Numbered from the stretch's first letter, positions 1 to 7,455 are shown. The stretch: DNA of 12,945 bases from Rhodospirillales bacterium (GCA_013204125.1 JABMOP010000418.1:1-12945), one strand, 5' to 3'. Program-made: numbers and translations. Notes: generated from the letters alone by a model not told the origin.

Positions 1-1
1 G

Positions 2-655
2 CATTTAACGACGTCAAACACCTATTGGCGGCTGTTTCACGGCTACCCAATTCCATTGGTTATCGGGATAACGGCGGCGGGCATTTACGCCCATGTCCAA
101 TCGCAGACGCGGCTTTGGCAAATTGTGGTCCTCACGGTGTCGGGGTTTGCATTAGGATTGCCGCATGTATTTTTAATATTTCAGATTATATTTGGCTGGG
201 ATCGTACGGCGCCAACCATCATTCGGGCCATTCATCGTGTTTCCGCTGGTGGCCCCCGCATATCAGACATCCGACTTGCCGATATAAAAGCGGTGCTACC
301 GCGTCTTCCAGACGGTCCGGTATTGGCTGCCCACCCTATCAATTCAGATATATCCGTATTTAGCGGCACCCATTCCCTGATTTATGCGCGAATGATTGAG
401 ACGGAGTTTTGGTTTTTAAAGCGCGGCGACCCACAAAAAGGGGTGCGCCGCCGTTTGGCCATGCGCTTTGCAAGCGGCACAGCTCGATCCGGCATTGAAG
501 CATTTTTCCAAGTCATAGACGAAGAGCCAAACCTTAAATCATTGGTTCTCAATCCTGGCGCGTTAGCTCAGATGGGGGTTTCGACAAGAATTGCCGCAAA
601 AGGCTTCGATGACATCGGGATCGCTGGTCGCTACAGACTGTTTATCCGAAAATGA
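2..655 (+). CDS. C-terminal part of a polytopic membrane protein (5'-truncated by window edge)
   Basis: The frame is open from base 2 with no stop, so the gene starts to the left of the window; 217 residues are visible before TGA at 653-655. The TTG at 56 is only an internal leucine codon, not a convincing start. The visible part begins with a stretch rich in aromatic and polar residues (SNTYWRLFHGYP), then has a hydrophobic segment at about residues 17-32 and a clear transmembrane helix at about 41-64. A soluble tail of roughly 150 residues follows, carrying basic patches (KRGDPQKGVRRR) and ending in FIRK. A membrane-embedded N-terminal half with a soluble C-terminal domain would fit a polytopic glycosyltransferase or transporter-like protein, but I do not recognise the family and assign no function. 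Its coding status is well supported by the long open frame and the hydrophobicity pattern; the product is unknown. Confidence 0.7.
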   Translation, partial: HLTTSNTYWRLFHGYPIPLVIGITAAGIYAHVQSQTRLWQIVVLTVSGFALGLPHVFLIFQIIFGWDRTAPTIIRAIHRVSAGGPRISDIRLADIKAVLPRLPDGPVLAAHPINSDISVFSGTHSLIYARMIETEFWFLKRGDPQKGVRRRLAMRFASGTARSGIEAFFQVIDEEPNLKSLVLNPGALAQMGVSTRIAAKGFDDIGIAGRYRLFIRK

Positions 656-659
656 TCAG

Positions 660-678
660 AACTAAGCCTTTAGTTTTT
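660..678 (+). terminator. weak Rho-independent-like terminator
   Basis: Five bases after the stop of the membrane protein gene, AACTAA (660-665) can pair with TTAGTT (670-675) around a GCCT loop, and a run of T at 674-678 follows. The position and T-run fit an intrinsic terminator. The six-pair stem is AT-rich and therefore weak, so function is uncertain. Confidence 0.3.
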
Positions 679-756
679 CGGGTGAGTGGCGTTTTGCCTG
701 CATAGAAGTTGATCGGGACGTGTATCAGGAAAAGAAAAAGGACTTTGCCTGATCCC

Positions 757-774
757 GCCTCTTTGCAAAGCGGC
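757..774. promoter_or_regulatory. 18-bp dyad upstream of the PQQ dehydrogenase gene (possible operator)
   Basis: GCCTCTTTG (757-765) faces CAAAGCGGC (766-774) as an inverted repeat with one mismatch per 9-base arm; the core CTTTGCAAAG (761-770) is a perfect palindrome. It ends 48 bases before the ATG of the downstream gene, where a repressor site or the promoter itself could lie. No convincing -35/-10 pair was found. A looser pair, ATCAGG (724-729) and CCTGAT (748-753), lies just upstream. Operator function is inferred from symmetry and position only. Confidence 0.25.
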
Positions 775-822
775 TTAATGCGGTAAGCTGTCCCGAAAGA
801 CTTTATTTGGAGAGGCTCTTAT

Positions 823-1956
823 ATGCGCTTGGTCAGCTTATTCGTCGCCGCTTTGATGGTCGCTAACGCAGGTACGGTGTTCCCGGCTGCCAAGGCGCAA
901 GACGACGGCGTCCGAAATTTGTTGCAGACCATCAAACTGCCGCCGGGATTCAAAATTAGCTTGTTTGCCCGCGTTCCCGGCGCGCGTTCCATAGCTGTTG
1001 GGCCAGAGCGCGGGATCGTTTTTGTTGGCTCCCGTGGAAGCACGATTCACGCGATTTTGGATAGCAATAAAGACGGCATTGCCGATGATGTTAGGCTTTT
1101 GACCGACCGGGCGAGAGTGCCGAACGGCATCGCCGTTCACCGGGGACGACTTTATATCGCCGAACAGCATCGCATCAGTGTCTGGAGTGGTCTGGCGGAA
1201 CGGAATTTTGCCCAATCCAATCGCGCATTTTTCGAAGTGAAGGCGGGGCTTCCCGATAAGGGACATCATGGTTGGCGCTATATGGCTTTCGGCCCAGACG
1301 ACAAATTGTACGTGTCGATCGGCTCGCCGTGTAATGTCTGTTTCGTTCAAGGCCTTGAAGGCAAAATCATCCGCATGGATGCAAACGGACAAAATTTGGA
1401 AGTTGTGGCCAGCGGCATTCGTAATTCCGTCGGCTTTGATTGGCACCCCAAAACGGGTGAGTTGTTTTTTACCGATAACGGTGCCGACGGCATGGGGGAC
1501 GATCAACCGCCGGACGAACTTAACCACGTGACTGAGAACGGCCAATTTTTTGGATTTCCCTATTACGGCGGCGGCGGCGCAAGGACACCGCAAACAAGGG
1601 GCGAGCAGGTGCCGGCAAACGCGGTTCCGCCGGTTATCGAGTTTCAAGCCCACACCGCTAGCCTCGGCGTTCATTTCTACCGCGGCGATATGTTTCCGGC
1701 GGAATATCGAAATGACGCTTTCGTGGCCCAACACGGATCGTGGAATCGCTCTTCCAGGGTTGGATACCGTATCATGCGCATCCGCTTTGATAACCAAGGC
1801 CGGGCGGTAAAAAAAGAATTGTTTGCCGATGGTTGGCTCAAAAATGAAAGCCGGTGGGGCCGCCCGGTGGATATTAAGATGCTGGCAGATGGCTCCTTGC
1901 TGATAAGCGATGATTTTACCGGCTCGATATACCGGGTCACCTACGGAGGCAGCTAA
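823..1956 (+). CDS. exported PQQ-dependent sugar (sorbosone/glucose) dehydrogenase-like protein
   Basis: 377 aa, six-bladed beta-propeller of the GSDH/sorbosone dehydrogenase family. Such proteins oxidise aldoses or aldehydes in the periplasm with PQQ as cofactor and pass electrons to a membrane chain or a cytochrome. The first 25 residues form a Sec signal peptide, with likely cleavage after AKA (23-25). Family signatures follow in order: GHHGW (147-151), whose second His (149) probably corresponds to the catalytic His of soluble glucose dehydrogenase; a CNVC pair (C170, C173) typical of the sorbosone dehydrogenase branch; GIRN (198-201), supplying the PQQ-side Arg; a calcium-site-like DNGADGMGDD (218-227); and a closing blade with GRPVD (346-350) and ISDD (361-364). 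GGAGAG at 809-814, 8 nt before the ATG, fixes the start. No cytochrome domain is fused and no PQQ synthesis genes are in view. The true substrate cannot be read from sequence. It converges on the TPR gene with a 2-nt gap. Confidence 0.9.
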   Translation: MRLVSLFVAALMVANAGTVFPAAKAQDDGVRNLLQTIKLPPGFKISLFARVPGARSIAVGPERGIVFVGSRGSTIHAILDSNKDGIADDVRLLTDRARVPNGIAVHRGRLYIAEQHRISVWSGLAERNFAQSNRAFFEVKAGLPDKGHHGWRYMAFGPDDKLYVSIGSPCNVCFVQGLEGKIIRMDANGQNLEVVASGIRNSVGFDWHPKTGELFFTDNGADGMGDDQPPDELNHVTENGQFFGFPYYGGGGARTPQTRGEQVPANAVPPVIEFQAHTASLGVHFYRGDMFPAEYRNDAFVAQHGSWNRSSRVGYRIMRIRFDNQGRAVKKELFADGWLKNESRWGRPVDIKMLADGSLLISDDFTGSIYRVTYGGS

Positions 1957-1958
1957 AC

Positions 1959-3503
1959 TTAGCTAAGGTTTTCGTCCAGCAGGGCGGAAATTTTTGCGAT
2001 GACGTCGCCCCATTTGTTTTCCTCCTCCTGCCAAATACGGTCCACCGATGCATAAAATGCGATTGGGGTCGCTTCCAGCCCCCAATACCAAATCGGCGAT
2101 TTTTGCAGCGCCTGCACACATGGCTTGCCGAGGCCGCCAGCAAAATGCGCGGTGACGTTTGAAGTGGTGACCACCAAATCCAAGCAATCGACCAGCGCGG
2201 CAAAACCTTCCAGATCATCAAACCGGTCGATATCGGGGTCGGTATATATATCGGCGCCGGTGGTGTTGATGGCTTCGGCGACTTCTTCATTGGTTTCGCC
2301 GTATTGTAGATTAACAAACAAAGCCTCCCGGCCCGTGAGGATCGGCCCCCACATATCCAGCGGCATGGATTTAAGCGGCCCGATCTTGGCACGCGCGCTA
2401 CGCCACGCGATGCCGATTAACGGGCGGCCTCCGGCTTCGGCGTCCATCCGTGCCTTGATCTTTTCTTTTAGGTCCGTATCGGGTTCAAGGTAGCGCCCCA
2501 TCGGAAAGCCATCTTCCTGGGCGGCGCGGCGGCGCAAACACATACTGGCGAGCGGTATTTGAAAATCGATATCGGGGCTTTGTGTGGCTAGGGCCGGCAT
2601 CTCTTCGCACGCAACAATTTCGGCGCCTTTGAAGGATCGCGCAAAGAGGGGCTTTAAGCGCGGATCGCACTCGACCATAACCGAAGCGCCTTCGCCGACA
2701 AGCGCCGGGACCACACTTGAAAAAATAATATGATCGCCGATACCTTGTTCCGCCCAAAGTAGAATTTTTTTGCCCGCCAGATCTTCGCCTTGCCATAGGC
2801 TTTGTGGGAACTCGCGCCAATTGGAAGGAAAAGTTTCCGCCTGCCAGCGCATATCGTAATCGTCGATCGCCGCGCCGGAAAAATACCCTTGGGAAAAATA
2901 TCCAAAACTGCGCTGGTAGCGGGTTTCCGCGTTGTCGGCGCCCAAGGCCAAGGCCGCATCGAATATTTGAATGGCCTCGGCCGGCCGGCCGCGCGATTGT
3001 ATGATGGTGGCCAAGCTGAAGGTTACCCTTGCTTCACCCGGCGAAAGTTCAAGCGCGCGCCGCAGCGCATCCTCGGCTTCGGCAAAATAATTCATATCGC
3101 GAAGGGTGATGCCGAGATTGGTATGCGCATCGGCCATTTCCGGATCAAGGGCAATGGCCCGGCGAAAACATTCCACGGCGCCCTCAAGGTCGCCCGATAT
3201 TTGCTGGGCCGCGCCGAAATTAACATAACCATGCGCATTGTCGGGATCGAGGCGGGTTTTATCGGCAAGATAGGCGAGGGCGGCGTCAATTTTCCCTAAC
3301 TGCAGAGAGATCATGCCGGCGAGCTGCAGCGCGTCCAAATGGCCCTTGTCGGCGGCGAGCAATTTTTGCGCGGCCTTCAAGGCGTCTCCAAATTTGCCGT
3401 CATTATATAATTGAAGCGCCCCGGCGAATTTGGCACCGGGGGAAGTATTTCCCGCTGCTTTACGGTTTTCCCGCTCCTGTCTGCGCCGTTCGGCCCTGTT
3501 CAT
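1959..3503 (-). CDS. TPR-repeat protein with GT9-like C-terminal domain (short paralog)
   Basis: 514 aa. A basic N-terminus (MNRAERRRQERENRK) leads into about five tetratricopeptide repeats (residues about 24-220), for example the unit with GAVECFRRAIALDPEMADAHTNLG near 108-131. The second half (about 245-510) resembles the GT-B fold of ADP-heptose-type glycosyltransferases: AEQGIGD (251-257), then a C-terminal lobe with TAHFAGGLGKP (451-461). In the longer paralog at 7456-9339 the equivalent stretch reads SVDTAVAHLAGALG; here the Asp-Thr is replaced by Ser448-Asn449, so donor binding may differ or be lost. The architecture suggests glycosylation of cell-surface or protein substrates, but acceptor and sugar are unknown. 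There is no signal peptide or membrane helix, so it is probably cytoplasmic. The ATG has no obvious Shine-Dalgarno, and no better upstream start is visible. Divergent from the binding-protein gene. Confidence 0.85.
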   Translation of the reverse strand: MNRAERRRQERENRKAAGNTSPGAKFAGALQLYNDGKFGDALKAAQKLLAADKGHLDALQLAGMISLQLGKIDAALAYLADKTRLDPDNAHGYVNFGAAQQISGDLEGAVECFRRAIALDPEMADAHTNLGITLRDMNYFAEAEDALRRALELSPGEARVTFSLATIIQSRGRPAEAIQIFDAALALGADNAETRYQRSFGYFSQGYFSGAAIDDYDMRWQAETFPSNWREFPQSLWQGEDLAGKKILLWAEQGIGDHIIFSSVVPALVGEGASVMVECDPRLKPLFARSFKGAEIVACEEMPALATQSPDIDFQIPLASMCLRRRAAQEDGFPMGRYLEPDTDLKEKIKARMDAEAGGRPLIGIAWRSARAKIGPLKSMPLDMWGPILTGREALFVNLQYGETNEEVAEAINTTGADIYTDPDIDRFDDLEGFAALVDCLDLVVTTSNVTAHFAGGLGKPCVQALQKSPIWYWGLEATPIAFYASVDRIWQEEENKWGDVIAKISALLDENLS

Positions 3504-3712
3504 ATCGCTATGCCAATTGAATTCATAAATTTTAAAATATCATTCCCATGCAGCTTCGGCCAATGAACTTATCCTGCATAGCCGCGTCCCCGTTTTAATA
3601 ATTTTGCACCCATAAGAAGAAGAATCACTTCCACCCTATAGACTATTTTGTGTAAGCTAATAGGTGACTTAATCAACTAATTAAAATAGATAAGTTTAAC
3701 AGGGAGAAGAAA
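3504..3712. promoter_or_regulatory. AT-rich divergent promoter region
   Basis: This gap separates the divergent TPR and binding-protein genes and must hold both promoters. Visible elements are an inverted repeat ATGCAG (3548-3553) / CTGCAT (3574-3579), the palindrome TGAATTCA (3518-3525), and a small dyad TTAAT (3669-3673) / ATTAA (3680-3684) that overlaps a -10-like TAAAAT (3682-3687). I found no good -35 partner for that hexamer, so no promoter is called exactly. The region is clearly richer in A and T than the flanking genes. Confidence 0.4.
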
Positions 3713-5260
3713 ATGAAAATCATGCACATAACGGCGCTTAGCGCGATTGCCGGGGCGGCGTTGCTGATATCGCCGGCCGAGGCGCAGAAATCCAAAAATA
3801 CGCTGCGTTCCGCGTTCCAATCGCCGATCAAAGGCATATCTTATTATTATGATCCGAAGCCTGATACGGCGATGGAACAGGCCGCCGTTTATGATGGCTT
3901 GGTATTTTTCGACGAAGAAAAACATATTTATAAGCCATTGTTGGCCAAGGCATGGCGGCGCGTCGGCGATAAGGCGATCGAGTTTGATTTGCGCGATGAC
4001 GTTAAGTGGCACGACGGCGAAAAATTCGATGCCGACGATGTTGTCTATACCTATGGCTTCCTGATCGATCCTAAGACCAAAATCCGCTTCAAGCGTAATT
4101 GGAACTGGATTGCCAAGGTTGAAAAGTTGGGCGCCTATAAAGTTCGTATTACTGCCAAGCGGCCGACGCCGTTTGATATGGCGCGCCACGCTTATCTGAC
4201 GGCGATGCTGCCGGAACATATCCACAGCAAACTGGAAAGAAAGGCGACCTTTGGACTTAAACCGGTCGGCACCGGCATGTTCAAGGTGCTTCAAGTGGAT
4301 AAAAACAAAGGTATCATCATGGAATTGAACGATGCCTTTAAGCATGGCGGCGATGCAAAGCCGGTCACCAATGTTAAACGCATAAGTTTTGCATCCATTC
4401 CTGATATCGGCACCCAGATCGCACAGTATTTGGCCGGTAACTTGGACATGGTGACGCGCGTTCCGTTGGATCAGGCAGAATCCATAATTAAACGGCTGCC
4501 CGATGCACGGCTGACGGTGGGCCAAGGTATTTCTTATATGTATATGGCCTTCGATTCGGCGGGCCGGTCCGGCGTCAAGCCTGTTACCGATGTGCGCGTC
4601 CGCAAGGCCATGGCGATGGCCGTTGACCGGGATGTGTTGGTGAAGCTGATGACCGGCGGGCGTAACATCAATCGTCCGGGCGCCATGTGCTGGCGTGTCC
4701 AGGCCGGTTGCGATTTCGATGCCGCTTTGCCTAAATTTGATATTGCGGGCGCTAAGAAACTAATGGCCGAAGCCGGTTATCCCAACGGTTTCAATTTGGA
4801 AATCACCACCTTCAATACGGCAGCAATTCGCAATCAGGCGCAGGCGGTTGCCGGCATGCTCTCCAAAATCGGCATTAAGGCGACGGTCGATTCGCATGTT
4901 CTTGCTTCCTATCGCAAAAAGCAGGGGCAAGGGAAAATCCAAACCATCGTCGCCGCCTGGCCCGCGGGCGGCTTGCCCGACGTATCGGGAACCCTCGGCT
5001 TTATCTTCCGTTCGCCGCCAAGCCGCAATTACCATGGCGACAAGGGGTTGGTGAAATTGGCGAAACAAATGGGCGGCGTCATGGATCCGGCCAAACGCCG
5101 GGCGCTGGGCAAGAAGATATTCAACATGGCAACGGAAAAAGCTTATTTCATTCCGTTGGGTCCGAACCCCGCGGTCGTTGTTCATTCCAAAGACCTTCAA
5201 GTTAAGGCCGATGCGCTGAACGCTCTTAATATAGAGGCGTGGAATCTACGCTGGAAATAG
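3713..5260 (+). CDS. ABC transporter family 5 substrate-binding protein (peptide/nickel-type)
   Basis: 515 aa periplasmic solute receptor of the SBP_bac_5 (DppA/OppA/NikA) family, which captures peptides, nickel complexes, sugars or other small molecules for an ABC importer. Residues 1-24 form a signal peptide with likely cleavage after AEA; there is no lipobox cysteine, so it is a soluble periplasmic protein. Family marks: the signature near residues 92-114 with FDLRDDVKWHDGEKF and DADDVVYTY, GTGMFKV (186-192), VRKAMAMAVDRD (296-307), and a cysteine pair (C326, C333) where family 5 proteins often carry a disulfide. Mature length is usual for the family. GGGAG at 3702-3706 gives a good ribosome site for the ATG at 3713; M4 (3722) is a less well-placed alternative. 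No permease or ATPase gene follows; instead a Rieske oxygenase starts 64 nt downstream on the same strand. The ligand cannot be inferred from sequence. Confidence 0.92.
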   Translation: MKIMHITALSAIAGAALLISPAEAQKSKNTLRSAFQSPIKGISYYYDPKPDTAMEQAAVYDGLVFFDEEKHIYKPLLAKAWRRVGDKAIEFDLRDDVKWHDGEKFDADDVVYTYGFLIDPKTKIRFKRNWNWIAKVEKLGAYKVRITAKRPTPFDMARHAYLTAMLPEHIHSKLERKATFGLKPVGTGMFKVLQVDKNKGIIMELNDAFKHGGDAKPVTNVKRISFASIPDIGTQIAQYLAGNLDMVTRVPLDQAESIIKRLPDARLTVGQGISYMYMAFDSAGRSGVKPVTDVRVRKAMAMAVDRDVLVKLMTGGRNINRPGAMCWRVQAGCDFDAALPKFDIAGAKKLMAEAGYPNGFNLEITTFNTAAIRNQAQAVAGMLSKIGIKATVDSHVLASYRKKQGQGKIQTIVAAWPAGGLPDVSGTLGFIFRSPPSRNYHGDKGLVKLAKQMGGVMDPAKRRALGKKIFNMATEKAYFIPLGPNPAVVVHSKDLQVKADALNALNIEAWNLRWK

Positions 5261-5275
5261 ACTTGGGCAATATAA

Positions 5276-5300
5276 GGGGTGCATCTTTCGGGTGCGCCCC
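5276..5300 (+). other. intercistronic hairpin between binding protein and Rieske genes
   Basis: GGGGTGCA (5276-5283) pairs with TGCGCCCC (5293-5300) over eight positions, one of them G-U in RNA, around a 9-nt loop. No T-run follows, so it is a poor intrinsic terminator. It lies between two same-strand genes and ends 10 nt before the GGAGG of the oxygenase gene. It could stabilise the upstream mRNA, attenuate readthrough or modulate translation; which of these applies is not shown by sequence. Confidence 0.45.
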
Positions 5301-5324
5301 GCCCTTTGATGGAGGCGTAAAATA

Positions 5325-6635
5325 ATGCTGTCCAAAGAAGACAACGAGCTTCTGACTCGCGTCGGTCCGGGAACGCCAATGGGCAATCTGTTGCGGCGGT
5401 TTTGGTTCCCGGCCATGCTGGAGCGAGAAATTGCCGAACCGGATAGCCCGCCGGTAAAACTCCGATTGCTCGGCGAAGATCTGGTAGCGTTTAAAGATAC
5501 CGATGGCCGCATCGGAATTTTGGATGCCTATTGCCCGCACCGGCTGGTGCACATGTATTACGGGCGCAACGAAGAATGCGGCCTGCGCTGCGTCTATCAC
5601 GGCTGGAAATTCGATGTGAACGGCAATTGCGTCGATATGCCGTCGGAACCGGCCGAGACCAATTTTGCGCATAAAGTGCAAACGACGTCTTACCCGGCGG
5701 TCGCCCGCGGCGGCATTGTCTGGATTTATATGGGGCCTAAGGAAAAAATGGGCGCGCCGCCCGATTTTGAATGGGCCTATTTGCCGAAAACCCAACGGAC
5801 CGCTACCAAGCGATTGCAGGAATGCAACTGGGCGCAAACGGTCGAAGGCGGCATCGATTCGAGCCATATATCGTTCCTGCATAGCGCCACCGATGCGCAA
5901 ATGGAAAAACTGGCCAAGACCGGCGGCGGTGCGCCCAATCGATTTCTTGGGCGCGGTGTTGACCGGCATCCTGTTTTTGATGTGCGGGACGTTGATTATG
6001 GCGTTCTTATTGCGGCGCGCCGCGATGCCGGAGAAGAGAATTATTATTGGCGCGTCACCCAATGCTTGATGCCGTTCTATCAGATGATCCCGCCGGTGGT
6101 GCCCGAAGACGATTCCAGTACAGCGTCATATTCGGGCCATGCTTGGGTGCCGATCGACGATGAAAACACCTGGACCTGGACACTTAGCGCGAACCCTCAC
6201 CGGGATTTCACGGCCGAAGAAGCCGACCGCTCCGGAGGCGAAAATGGCATGTGGGGCCCGATAGACGAAAACTTTCGCCCCGTTCAGAACCGCGACAACG
6301 ACTATAAACTCGACCGCGACGCCCAGGTGAATAACAGCTTCACCGGTATTGCCGGCATCCCCAACCAGGACGCGGCGGTGCAGGAAAGTATGGGCCGCAT
6401 CGTTGATCGCAATCGTGAATATCTCGGCCAATCGGATACGGCGATCATCGTCTGGCGGCGGCGTATAATTCAGCTCGCCAAGGATTTGGCCGATGGCAAA
6501 GACCCGGAGATGCCGTCCCATCCGGAATGGTACAATGTACGGTCCTGCGCGACGTTGTTGAAGCGCGGTGAAGATTGGCAGGAAGGATCGGATTGGCTGC
6601 GCAGCGGCGGCGAAGTTCCCAAAGCAGCCGAATAG
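5325..6635 (+). CDS. Rieske [2Fe-2S] aromatic-ring-hydroxylating oxygenase, phthalate dioxygenase type (alpha subunit)
   Basis: 436 aa oxygenase component that would use O2 and electrons from a separate reductase to hydroxylate, demethylate or otherwise oxidise an aromatic or similar substrate in the cytoplasm. The N-terminal Rieske domain has the cluster ligands C70-x-H72 and C89-x2-H92 (CPH ... CVYH), with 16 residues between the two pairs. The catalytic domain has NWAQTVEGG (168-176) followed by the bridging Asp178 and iron ligands His181 and His186, the D-x2-H-x4-H spacing seen in naphthalene and phthalate dioxygenases. The third carboxylate ligand is probably D349 or E354 in NQDAAVQES (347-355). 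Length and layout match the homo-oligomeric phthalate dioxygenase/vanillate demethylase group, which needs no beta subunit. GGAGG at 5311-5315 fixes the start. No reductase or ferredoxin gene is nearby, so electrons must come from elsewhere. Probably co-transcribed with the binding protein upstream. Substrate unknown. Confidence 0.93.
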   Translation: MLSKEDNELLTRVGPGTPMGNLLRRFWFPAMLEREIAEPDSPPVKLRLLGEDLVAFKDTDGRIGILDAYCPHRLVHMYYGRNEECGLRCVYHGWKFDVNGNCVDMPSEPAETNFAHKVQTTSYPAVARGGIVWIYMGPKEKMGAPPDFEWAYLPKTQRTATKRLQECNWAQTVEGGIDSSHISFLHSATDAQMEKLAKTGGGAPNRFLGRGVDRHPVFDVRDVDYGVLIAARRDAGEENYYWRVTQCLMPFYQMIPPVVPEDDSSTASYSGHAWVPIDDENTWTWTLSANPHRDFTAEEADRSGGENGMWGPIDENFRPVQNRDNDYKLDRDAQVNNSFTGIAGIPNQDAAVQESMGRIVDRNREYLGQSDTAIIVWRRRIIQLAKDLADGKDPEMPSHPEWYNVRSCATLLKRGEDWQEGSDWLRSGGEVPKAAE

Positions 6636-6644
6636 CCGCATCTA

Positions 6645-6914
6645 TTATACGCCGAAGCGGTCGCCGGGCCCGTTCTCGGGCGTATCGGGCGTGCCTGCAG
6701 ACGGCGCGCGGCCATCATCCCAATAGACAAAAGCGGCAATAATGACCGGCGCCAGAAAGGCTGCGCCGCCGAGAATGGCGCCTGAACCGAACAACAATAC
6801 GGACATAAATGCGCACGCCAGCACCAGAAGACTGGAGAAGAACGGCTCAACCTGTTTGGCAATAATGCGCCGATTGGCCTGTTCCGCTTTTTCTCGTTTT
6901 AGAACGTCGAACAT
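6645..6914 (-). CDS. small hypothetical membrane protein
   Basis: 89 aa. A charged amphipathic N-terminus (MFDVLKREKAEQANRR) is followed by two closely spaced hydrophobic segments at about residues 26-45 and 47-64, then a polar Pro/Gly-rich tail. This suggests a two-helix inner-membrane hairpin with both ends on the same side. AAGGGGG (6919-6925 on the opposite strand) sits 4 nt before the ATG and supports translation. It converges on the oxygenase gene with a 9-nt gap and is divergent from the DUF3775 gene. I do not recognise the family; no function is assigned. Being short, it rests mainly on the hydrophobicity pattern, the ribosome site and the neat fit between its neighbours. Confidence 0.6.
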   Translation of the reverse strand: MFDVLKREKAEQANRRIIAKQVEPFFSSLLVLACAFMSVLLFGSGAILGGAAFLAPVIIAAFVYWDDGRAPSAGTPDTPENGPGDRFGV

Positions 6915-7064
6915 CTTGCCCCCTTATCCCGGCAGGATTTTATTGTGCGGCGTAATCTAGCCGAGTTTAGCGGCGCAGCGCAAATCGGGATGTTTGACCG
7001 CCATCAAGGCATCTCTCCGGGCATCCTCTAAGCTAAAGGTGATCCACAAAGGGAGATAAATCCC
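6915..7064. other. divergent intergenic region without clear elements
   Basis: These 150 bases lie between the starts of the small membrane protein gene and the DUF3775 gene and should contain both promoters. A -35-like TTGACC (6994-6999) is present, but no acceptable -10 stands at the usual distance. GGGAGA at 7051-7056 is the ribosome site of the DUF3775 gene. I see no repeat or RNA element here. Confidence 0.3.
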
Positions 7065-7454
7065 ATGCTTGAAATTGATGTTGATAAAGTTGCCTTCATA
7101 ATCTCAAAAGCCCGCGAATTTGAGGCCCAGGAAGGTGTTGTCGAAGAAGACTACGGCGGCAACATGGCCGACGAAGATTTTCAGGAAATTCTGGCCGCCC
7201 ATGGAGACGATGCAACTTATGACGAACTTAAAAGCTGGATCAACACCATCAATGATGATGATCAGTGCCAGATTGTTGCCTTGACCTGGGTTGGACGCGG
7301 CGACTTCAGCAAAAGCGAATGGGACGAAGCGCTAACGATCGCTACCCAAGAGCATAACGACCGCACCGCCGAATATCTTTTGGGCATGCCTCTCCTGCCT
7401 GATTATCTGGAAGAGGGATTGTCCCAGTTCGGACTGGAATACGAAGAGCGTTAA
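7065..7454 (+). CDS. DUF3775 domain protein
   Basis: 129 aa, recognised as DUF3775, a family of small soluble proteins found mostly in Alphaproteobacteria with no known function. The family core is visible: an N-terminal helix with DKVAFIISKAREF (7-19), DDDQCQIVALTWVGRGD (64-80), and the most conserved block HNDRTAEYLLGMPLLPDYLEEG (97-118). The protein is very acidic, with about a quarter of its residues Asp or Glu and few Lys or Arg. There is no signal peptide or membrane helix, so it is probably cytoplasmic. GGGAGA (7051-7056), 8 nt before the ATG, supports the start. Its TAA stop lies one base from the stop of the convergent TPR gene. The neighbours give no clue to its role. Confidence 0.85.
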   Translation: MLEIDVDKVAFIISKAREFEAQEGVVEEDYGGNMADEDFQEILAAHGDDATYDELKSWINTINDDDQCQIVALTWVGRGDFSKSEWDEALTIATQEHNDRTAEYLLGMPLLPDYLEEGLSQFGLEYEER

Positions 7455-7455
7455 G

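Noticed and set aside
838..1797. Long open frame (319 codons) on the minus strand within the PQQ dehydrogenase gene
   Set aside because: It is antisense to a gene with clear family motifs and a signal peptide; the encoded protein has no recognisable domain and no ribosome site.
1951..1966. Repeated AGCTAA with palindrome TTAGCTAA between the convergent stops
   Set aside because: It is explained by the two stop codons and neighbouring codons; too short to form a terminator and without a T-run.
3677..4525. 282-codon open frame on the minus strand over the binding-protein gene
   Set aside because: It is a shadow of a well-identified SBP_bac_5 gene and shows no protein family features.
5226..6062. 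278-codon open frame on the minus strand across the oxygenase start
   Set aside because: It crosses the intergenic hairpin and opposes the Rieske domain; its composition is that of an antisense shadow.
6994..7034. TTGACC plus a TAAGCT-like hexamer as a promoter for the DUF3775 gene
   Set aside because: The spacing of 29 nt is far from the 16-18 nt of a sigma-70-type promoter.
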